Below are positions 7,601 to 12,248 of a stretch of DNA of 12,248 bases, one piece after another (the first letter of the stretch is position 1; each line of letters starts with the position of its first letter). The stretch comes from Roseburia sp. CAG:303 (GTDB lineage: Bacteria; Bacillota; Clostridia; Lachnospirales; Lachnospiraceae). Under the pieces are notes generated by a model. That model ran no database searches. It was not told where the DNA came from and saw nothing but the letters and a program-made list of their open reading frames with translations. Location: positions 1 through 12,248 of the forward strand of contig FR900171.1 in NCBI GenBank assembly GCA_000437755.1, in the 5' to 3' direction. Both the position numbers and the translations under genes were made by a program.

Positions 7601-9111
7601 CGATCCGTAATCTGCCCTTTTTCCACCTTTACCGCACCGATTTCGATGATTTTATCATAGGTGGCACTGAATCCTGTGGTTTCAATATCAAATACCACAT
7701 AGCTGTCATCGAGCGACTGGTTTTGTGAATCGGTCACAATGTTTTTCAAATCATCTACCAGATATGCCTCAACCCCATAGATTACCTTAAAGTCCGGCAT
7801 GCCGCCCTTATCCTTATACTTTGCCTTTATCTTATCCAGACCATGCAATGCTTCGGTAAATCCCTGCACATTACCGTGATCCGTGATGGCAAGTGCCGGA
7901 TGTCCCCATGCAATGGCCTGCGCCAGAATGTCTTTCGCTTCGGATACACCGTCCATATCGCTCATCTTTGTGTGACAGTGCAGCTCCACACGTTTCTCCA
8001 CACTGTTGTCCATACGTTTTACCCGGAAATCCGTTCCCCTCATAATTCCGGTCACGGATGCAATTCCCACTTCTTTGTCGTAAGTGTCTAACATTGCCAT
8101 TCCCTTTAAACGGATAAAACTGCCTTCTTTTATCACTTCCAGCATTTCCGGAAGATTCTCATTCTTTACAAAAAGTTTGGAAGAAATCGTATCGGTAAAA
8201 TCAGTTACGGCAAATGTAATGATGGTACGTTCGTTCCGGATCTCTCTTGCTTCCCGGAAAATAATCTGTCCGTGGATGATGACCTCTCCGCTCTCTTCCG
8301 AAATATCTTCGATTTTCGTATATTCACCATCAAACTCGCGTCCGTAGAGTACATCCGGATTATCTGATTTCCGGTAGTAATCCCTTCTTCTTTCCTGCCG
8401 CTGCGGCTGCATGACCGGCTCTTTCTTTTCTGCTGCCGGCGACGCTTCTTTTTTCTCTGGTTTTGCTTTTTCTTTCTTTTCTTCTTTCTGCTCCTGTTTT
8501 TCCTGCATATGCTGCTTTTTCAGTTCTTTATTCCGTTCCAGAATCTCGGCAATCTCGTTCTTTTCCTGCTGTTCCATCTGCTTACGGTACTTACTCGCCT
8601 TCGGCTCTGTATATTCCAGTTCCAGATCCAGATCCAGCCCGCATCTGCCGGATACGACATCCGAGATATACTGATAGAGTTCCATGGATTTGGTTCTGTT
8701 TAACTGGGTATCTTCCAGACGCATTTTCGCCTTATCCTCTGACTCGAATATAAGTTCTCCCCTTCGCAGCATATTATACATAACTACACTCTTCGCCCGC
8801 AATTCTTCCATAATACTTTCCTGATACTCTTCCCAGAGTGTCTGTGGAGTATACTGTCTGGACAGAATATAATGCTCCACAATCTGGACACGGATATTGC
8901 CCGTTCCAAACATCTGCTTTTCGATTTCATCCTGAACCATATAAATGCTTTTTTTCGGAATAATCCTGGTTCCCGTCATATAGACACGGATCGCATCCTT
9001 CTTATGATTTGCCGCAATCCGGTCAATCTGGACAAGACTCAGAAGCTCTGTTAAATCATTTTCCAGTTTTAACTCAGGAAACACCTGAAAAAATCGTTTA
9101 CTCTCTGCCAT
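4630..9111 (-). CDS. polC: DNA polymerase III, PolC-type alpha subunit
   Basis: The replicative polymerase of low-GC Gram-positives (1493 residues), carrying its own 3'-5' proofreading exonuclease. In order: an N-terminal domain (1-170); a Lys/Glu-rich linker (about 176-245); an OB-fold region (about 270-360); a PHP domain (LHCHTKMSDMDG at 377-388, ITDHGN at 409-414, CDVHFLNPEDE at 784-794) split by a DEDDh exonuclease (Asp475/Glu477 in FDIETTG, Asp560 in HNADFD, His613/Asp618 in HRAVDD); a Cys cluster that likely binds zinc (Cys958, 961, 980, 987, 990); and the polymerase core with PDIDLNF (Asp1016, Asp1018) and KLDILGHDD (Asp1141). The C-terminus has a perfect beta-clamp motif, QLSLF (1486-1490). 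The open frame reaches an ATG at 9183 inside ispG, but the ATG at 9111 gives the PolC-like start MAESKRFF, has GGAAG seven bases upstream, and avoids a 68-base overlap. Confidence 0.98.
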   Translation of the reverse strand: MAESKRFFQVFPELKLENDLTELLSLVQIDRIAANHKKDAIRVYMTGTRIIPKKSIYMVQDEIEKQMFGTGNIRVQIVEHYILSRQYTPQTLWEEYQESIMEELRAKSVVMYNMLRRGELIFESEDKAKMRLEDTQLNRTKSMELYQYISDVVSGRCGLDLDLELEYTEPKASKYRKQMEQQEKNEIAEILERNKELKKQHMQEKQEQKEEKKEKAKPEKKEASPAAEKKEPVMQPQRQERRRDYYRKSDNPDVLYGREFDGEYTKIEDISEESGEVIIHGQIIFREAREIRNERTIITFAVTDFTDTISSKLFVKNENLPEMLEVIKEGSFIRLKGMAMLDTYDKEVGIASVTGIMRGTDFRVKRMDNSVEKRVELHCHTKMSDMDGVSEAKDILAQAIAWGHPALAITDHGNVQGFTEALHGLDKIKAKYKDKGGMPDFKVIYGVEAYLVDDLKNIVTDSQNQSLDDSYVVFDIETTGFSATYDKIIEIGAVKVEKGQITDRFSEFINPKIPIPFRIEQLTGINDSMVMDAATVEEILPRFLEFSRGCVMVAHNADFDMSFIFKNSADLGYDLKCTIVDTVALARVLLPSLNRFKLDTVAKALGVSLENHHRAVDDAECTAHIFVKFVEMLKEREIKGLDEVNKMAQSTEESIRKLPSHHAIILAKNELGRRHLYRLVSDSHVKYFHRQPRIPKSEYLKYKEGLIIGSACEAGELYQAVYGGKSMEEIARLVNFYDYLEIQPNGNNLFMVRKGETTMENLIEINKKIVELGKKFNKPVVATCDVHFLNPEDEVYRRIIMAGKGFDDADDQAPLFLRTTEEMLAEFSYLGADTAHQVVIENTNKIADMIEPLSPVHPDKAPPVIPNSDQMLRDICYNKAHSMYGEELPEIVTERLERELNSIISNGFAVMYIIAQKLVWKSNEDGYLVGSRGSVGSSFVATMAGITEVNPLSPHYYCESCHYSDFDSDDVKQYAGGSGCDMPDKNCPVCGKPLIKAGFDIPFETFLGFKGNKEPDIDLNFSGEYQSKAHEYTEVIFGKGQTFRAGTIGTLADKTAYGYVKNYYEERGKHKRPCEINRIVQGCVGVRRTTGQHPGGIIVLPYGEEIYKFTPIQHPANDMTVKTITTHFDYHSIDHNLLKLDILGHDDPTMIRMLEDLTGLDATTIPLDSKEVMSLFKTTEALKIKPEDIGGCKLGALGIPEFGTDFAMQMLIDTQPKNFSDLVRIAGLSHGTDVWLGNAQTLIKEGKATISTAICTRDDIMTYLIGKGMDKELSFTIMESVRKGKGLKDEWVDAMTAAGVPDWYIWSCRKIKYMFPKAHAAAYVMMAWRIAYYKVFYPQAFYAAFFSIRASSFNYELMCQGRDKLEYFLAEYRKKKENGTITPKEEDAIKDMRIVQEMYARGYEFLPIDLYRSKATKFQVIDGKLLPSFSTIDGMGDKAAEAVVDAAKDGEFLSKDDFRMRTKVSKTVIDLMSDLGLFGDLPETNQLSLFDMM

Positions 9112-9115
9112 AATT

Positions 9116-10171
9116 TTACTTCCATTCTGCGAGTTCTTTTTCCAATGCGGAAAGAAGCTGTTCTTCTGGTACTTTCCGGACAATTTCTCCTTTCTTAATC
9201 AGAAGTCCTTCTCCATTGCCGCCTGCAATCCCAAGGTCCGCTTCCCTTGCTTCTCCTGGTCCGTTTACCACACATCCCATGACCGCCACGGTCAGATTCA
9301 GATCGTCATATTTTGTAACCATCTGTTCTACCCGGTTTGCAAGTCCGATCAAATCGATATTGGTTCTTCCGCAGGTCGGACAGGACACTACCTTAATTCC
9401 GCTCTGTCTTAATCCGAGTGTCTGCAGAATCAGTTTCGCACTCCGGATCTCTTCGACCGGATCTCCGGTCAGGGACACACGGATGGTATCACCGATTCCC
9501 TGATACAGAATTACACCGAGTCCGACTGCGGACTTGATATTACCGGAATAAACCGTACCGGATTCCGTGATTCCCACATGGAGCGGATATTTTGTCTGTT
9601 CGGCCATGAGTTCATGTGCCCGGATGCACATCATGACATCCGAGGATTTGATGCTGATTACCAGATTATCATATCCAAGTTCTTCTATCATATGCACTTT
9701 ATCCAGTGCACTCTCCACGATTCCCTCAGCCGTTACTTTACCGTATTTCTGCAGGATTGGCTTTTCGAGCGAGCCACTATTGACACCTATACGGATTGGA
9801 ATATTTCTCTCTTTTGCCACATCCACAACCGCCTTCACTTTCTCCGTACCGCCTATATTGCCAGGATTAATACGGATCTTATCCGCACCGTTCTCAATCG
9901 CAGCGATCGCAAGCTTATAGTCGAAATGAATATCTGCCACCAGCGGGATATGAATCTGTTTTTTAATTTCACCGATCGCTTTTGCCGCTTCCAGGGTCGG
10001 CACGGTACTGCGGATAATGTCGCAGCCTGCCTCCTCCAGTCTGAGAATCTGTGCCACAGTTGCATCGATATCCTCAGTTTTTGTATTTGTCATAGACTGA
10101 ATCAGAATGGGATTTCCTCCCCCGATACAGCGGTTTCCTATCTTTATGGTCTTTGTATTATCTCTGTACAT
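9116..10171 (-). CDS. ispG: 4-hydroxy-3-methylbut-2-en-1-yl diphosphate synthase
   Basis: IspG (GcpE), 351 residues, carries out the penultimate step of the MEP isoprenoid pathway, reducing methylerythritol cyclodiphosphate to HMBPP with a [4Fe-4S] cluster. The N-terminal TIM-barrel part includes GGGNPILIQSMTNT (17-30), ADIHFDY (79-85) and KIRINPGNIG (98-107). The C-terminal iron-sulfur domain shows SCPTCGRTNIDL (263-274: Cys264, Cys267) and VMGCVVNGPGEA (297-308: Cys300, Glu307), the four cluster ligands. Length matches the short bacterial form without the plant insert. The start is supported by TAGGAGAGGA (10178-10187), whose TAG is also the stop codon of rseP. Its end carries the polC ribosome binding site. 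Soluble, cytoplasmic. It shares this operon with dxr, the second enzyme of the pathway. Confidence 0.98.
   Translation of the reverse strand: MYRDNTKTIKIGNRCIGGGNPILIQSMTNTKTEDIDATVAQILRLEEAGCDIIRSTVPTLEAAKAIGEIKKQIHIPLVADIHFDYKLAIAAIENGADKIRINPGNIGGTEKVKAVVDVAKERNIPIRIGVNSGSLEKPILQKYGKVTAEGIVESALDKVHMIEELGYDNLVISIKSSDVMMCIRAHELMAEQTKYPLHVGITESGTVYSGNIKSAVGLGVILYQGIGDTIRVSLTGDPVEEIRSAKLILQTLGLRQSGIKVVSCPTCGRTNIDLIGLANRVEQMVTKYDDLNLTVAVMGCVVNGPGEAREADLGIAGGNGEGLLIKKGEIVRKVPEEQLLSALEKELAEWK
9119..9123 (-). promoter_or_regulatory. polC ribosome binding site inside the ispG end
   Basis: GGAAG on the minus strand, seven bases before the ATG at 9111, lies in the last codons of ispG. It fixes the polC start at 9111 and suggests that polC translation is coupled to ispG termination. 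Confidence 0.6.
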
Positions 10172-10177
10172 CTTTTT

Positions 10178-10187
10178 TCCTCTCCTA
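10178..10187 (-). promoter_or_regulatory. ispG ribosome binding site overlapping rseP stop
   Basis: TAGGAGAGGA on the minus strand. The first three bases are the rseP stop codon and the rest is a doubled Shine-Dalgarno (AGGAG and GAGGA), ending six bases before the ispG ATG. This supports both the ispG start and coupling of the two genes. Confidence 0.7.
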
Positions 10188-11495
10188 TAACAGCTTCATA
10201 ATATCCTGATACATAATGAATACTGCAAAAATCATTAACAGCAGCATACAAACCGCTGTCAGTACACCCTCGAACTTCTTTGGCACTTTTTTGCGGAAAA
10301 TGGCTTCGATCAGAAGGAAGAACAGTCTTCCCCCGTCCACTCCCGGGATCGGAAGCAGATTCATGACACCGAGGTTTGCACTTAACAATATTGTAATATT
10401 TGCCACATTCAGGAAAGTCATCCATGCTCCCATCGGTTTTGCCTGAGTGTATGTTGTTCCAATGATATCCACGATTCCTACCGGTCCGGAGAAATCTTTT
10501 ACCCCGAGTTTTCCTTTAAATAACAGTCCAAGACTCTTGAATACGGAAGTAATCTGATATTTGATTTCTGCAAAACTGTATTCGAGAGTTTCTAACGGAC
10601 TTGCCTCCACACGTGCAGAGTTATAGCTGAATCCCATGCTGTAGCCCTTGCTGCTTAATACCGGAGTCATTGCCAGTTCCTGCGTTTCTCCGTCGCGCTC
10701 TATGGTAACTTTTATCTCTTTGTCTTTTAACGGATTTTCCGTAAAGTATTCCTTTAATTCCTTCGCTCCGTCAATCTCTGTTCCGTTTACTGCCCGGATA
10801 ATATCGCCTTTTTTACCGCCGGCTTTCTCAAACGGACCCTCTTCGACTACTTCTGCGATTGTGGCACTGTCCCCTTCCTGTATGGAATAGGTAATACCGA
10901 TCGCATATTTTTCAACATATTCCGGTTCTATCTCTGCCGTATACTTCTTGCCATTCCTTTCGTACACCAGTTCTACCGTGTCCTCCGAAACCGGATTGAC
11001 ATATAATTCCACATCGATTTCCCTGCTGAGTGTAATCTTTTCCCCATTCAGCTCCCGGATAATATCTTCCTGCTGCAATCCTGCCTTCTCTGCGGCTGAA
11101 CCTTCCTGTACATAGGTAATGAACGGCTCATCATATCCGACACCGCCCATGACAATTACCGCCAGCACCCATGCCAGAAGAAAATTAAACAGCGGGCCAG
11201 CCACGACGACAGCAATCCTTGCCCATACGGATTTATTTTCAAATGCGTGTTCTTTATCCTTTTCGAGTTCCTCGTCTTCAAAAAAGTCTTCCGACAGCAT
11301 CTGGCAGGAACCGCCAAAAAATAATAATTTCAGTGAATAACGGGTGTCCCCTTTTTCAAAAGAAAACAGTCTTGGTCCCATTCCGATGGAAAACTCCACC
11401 ACGCGGATACCATTTTTCTTAGCCAGAAGAAAATGTCCCAGTTCATGGATGAAAATCAGCAAGCTGAAAATAATAACCGCTATTACAATACTCAT
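10185..11495 (-). CDS. rseP: RseP/RasP-type site-2 intramembrane zinc protease
   Basis: A 436-residue polytopic site-2 protease of the membrane. It cuts transmembrane segments of proteins already trimmed by a site-1 protease, such as anti-sigma factors and leftover signal peptides. The first membrane segment (about 1-23) holds the zinc motif HELGH (17-21: His17, Glu18, His21). A second hydrophobic segment lies at about 93-118 (GPLFNFLLAW), two further ones at about 360-380 and 409-430. NLLPIPGVDGG (379-389) carries the third zinc ligand Asp387, with Val in place of the more common Leu before it. Between the second and third segments are two PDZ-like repeats, around AEKAGLQQEDIIRELNG (135-151) and FEKAGGKKGDIIRAVNG (222-238). 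The start has a perfect AGGAGG six bases upstream, and its ATG overlaps the dxr stop codon (ATGA). Substrates cannot be told from this window. Confidence 0.97.
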   Translation of the reverse strand: MSIVIAVIIFSLLIFIHELGHFLLAKKNGIRVVEFSIGMGPRLFSFEKGDTRYSLKLLFFGGSCQMLSEDFFEDEELEKDKEHAFENKSVWARIAVVVAGPLFNFLLAWVLAVIVMGGVGYDEPFITYVQEGSAAEKAGLQQEDIIRELNGEKITLSREIDVELYVNPVSEDTVELVYERNGKKYTAEIEPEYVEKYAIGITYSIQEGDSATIAEVVEEGPFEKAGGKKGDIIRAVNGTEIDGAKELKEYFTENPLKDKEIKVTIERDGETQELAMTPVLSSKGYSMGFSYNSARVEASPLETLEYSFAEIKYQITSVFKSLGLLFKGKLGVKDFSGPVGIVDIIGTTYTQAKPMGAWMTFLNVANITILLSANLGVMNLLPIPGVDGGRLFFLLIEAIFRKKVPKKFEGVLTAVCMLLLMIFAVFIMYQDIMKLL

Positions 11496-12248
11496 CGATA
11501 GCCTCCTAATAATTCATATACTTCTTTTTCGGTTTCGAGGATTTTTGCCACATCCGGATTCTGCACGGTCTTGTGCGATTCCATGGCATAACGGATGCAA
11601 TCCGTAATATCCAGAAAACCGATTTCCTTCTTCAGGAATTTTGCCACTGCATATTCATTGGCTGCATTGAATACGGTCGGCATGGTTCCGCCGGTTCTTC
11701 CAGCCTGATATGCCAGTGCCAGCCCCTCGAAATTCTCCATATCCGGTATCTGGAAATCGATATGTGTCAGGGTGGAAAAATCCGCTCTTTTTCCCGGAAG
11801 AAACTTCCGTTCCGGATAGAACAGGGCATACTGGATTGGCAGCTTCATATCCGGTGTTCCAAGCTGTGCCATAATAGCACCATCTTTAAATTCGACCATG
11901 GAATGAATCAGGCTTTGCGGCTGGACTACGACCTGTACCTGATCAAAATCAACTCCGAACAGCCACTTTGCCTCAATCACTTCAAGTCCTTTATTTACCA
12001 TGGTTGCCGAATCTATCGTTATCTTTTGACCCATTGCCCAGTTCGGATGCTTCAATGCCTGTTCCACGGTAATATCCTTCATCTGCTCTTTTTTCCATCC
12101 GCGGAACGGACCACCCGATGCCGTCAGAAGAATCTTTTCCGCCTCTTTGACGGATTCTCCGTGGAGGCACTGGAAGATCGCACTGTGTTCACTATCAACC
12201 GGCAGAATCTTTACTTTCATTTCCTCTGCAAGCCGGATAATAATATGT
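11492..12248 (-). CDS. dxr: 1-deoxy-D-xylulose 5-phosphate reductoisomerase, partial
   Basis: The C-terminal 251 residues of Dxr (IspC), which rearranges and reduces DXP to MEP with NADPH and a divalent metal, the committed step of the MEP pathway. The reading frame runs open off the right edge. The ATG at 12220 is internal, not the start: residues HIIIRLAEE precede it in frame, and the NADPH-binding N-terminal part (roughly 130-150 residues) is missing. Counted from the first complete codon, visible catalytic motifs are LPVDSEHSAIFQ (15-26, metal ligands Asp18 and Glu20), TASGGPFRG (42-50), HPNWAMGQKITIDSATM (67-83), and NKGLEVIEA (85-93, Glu89 the third metal ligand). The C-terminal region has TMPTVFNAANEYAVAKF. 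Its TGA stop overlaps the rseP start by four bases. Cut only by the window edge, with no sign of damage. Confidence 0.97.
   Translation of the reverse strand, partial: HIIIRLAEEMKVKILPVDSEHSAIFQCLHGESVKEAEKILLTASGGPFRGWKKEQMKDITVEQALKHPNWAMGQKITIDSATMVNKGLEVIEAKWLFGVDFDQVQVVVQPQSLIHSMVEFKDGAIMAQLGTPDMKLPIQYALFYPERKFLPGKRADFSTLTHIDFQIPDMENFEGLALAYQAGRTGGTMPTVFNAANEYAVAKFLKKEIGFLDITDCIRYAMESHKTVQNPDVAKILETEKEVYELLGGYR
11502..11507 (-). promoter_or_regulatory. rseP ribosome binding site inside the dxr end
   Basis: A perfect AGGAGG on the minus strand, six bases before the rseP ATG (11495), embedded in the last codons of dxr. It fixes the rseP start and, together with the ATGA overlap, indicates translational coupling. 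Confidence 0.8.

Noticed and set aside
9112..9183. Longer polC reading frame starting at the ATG at 9183
   Set aside because: It would overlap ispG by 68 bases in another frame, and the added residues do not resemble PolC. The ATG at 9111 has a ribosome binding site and a PolC-like start.
9578..10201. Plus-strand open frame of 207 codons opposite ispG
   Set aside because: It is antisense to the conserved IspG barrel, has no convincing ribosome binding site or motif, and its composition is rich in Cys, His and Ile as expected of a shadow frame.
1..12248. Defence system, prophage, transposon or other accessory island
   Set aside because: All genes are housekeeping or common Clostridia families in compact order. 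There are no integrase or transposase genes, direct-repeat arrays, tRNA attachment sites, or visible shifts in base composition.

Overview
This window looks like core chromosome from a Clostridia-type Firmicute, most likely a member of the Lachnospiraceae. The evidence is a PolC-type DNA polymerase III, strong AGGAGG-like ribosome binding sites, a perfect HrcA/CIRCE operator, MEP-pathway isoprenoid genes, and a small protein that resembles the DUF5721 family I associate with Lachnospiraceae. Base composition is moderate and looks even throughout. I see no mobile element, CRISPR array, rRNA or tRNA. There is no gene-free stretch longer than about 110 bases.

Layout: the left end carries one plus-strand gene, an AraC-family transcriptional regulator (75-920). 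It converges, with a 9-base gap, on htpG (930-2930, minus strand), the bacterial Hsp90 chaperone. Upstream of htpG is a well-formed sigma-A-type promoter (TTGACA, 17-base spacer, TATCAT), and just upstream of that a perfect CIRCE operator.

Everything from 3033 to the right edge is one tightly packed minus-strand gene train, read right to left: dxr (cut by the window edge), rseP, ispG, polC, a membrane-anchored C39-like cysteine peptidase, and the DUF5721-like protein. Gaps run from a 4-base overlap to 21 bases, and several ribosome binding sites lie inside or across the end of the preceding gene, so co-transcription and translational coupling are likely. The operon's promoter is outside the window.

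Functionally, dxr and ispG are two steps of the MEP route to isoprenoid precursors, which feed undecaprenyl phosphate and so the cell wall. rseP is an intramembrane protease acting on membrane protein fragments. polC is the replicative polymerase. The last two genes have no assigned pathway. I did not find a clearly new biological system. The items most worth a second look are the position of the CIRCE operator at htpG, a eukaryote-like charged linker in HtpG, and the C39 peptidase/DUF5721 pair at the end of the dxr-polC operon.
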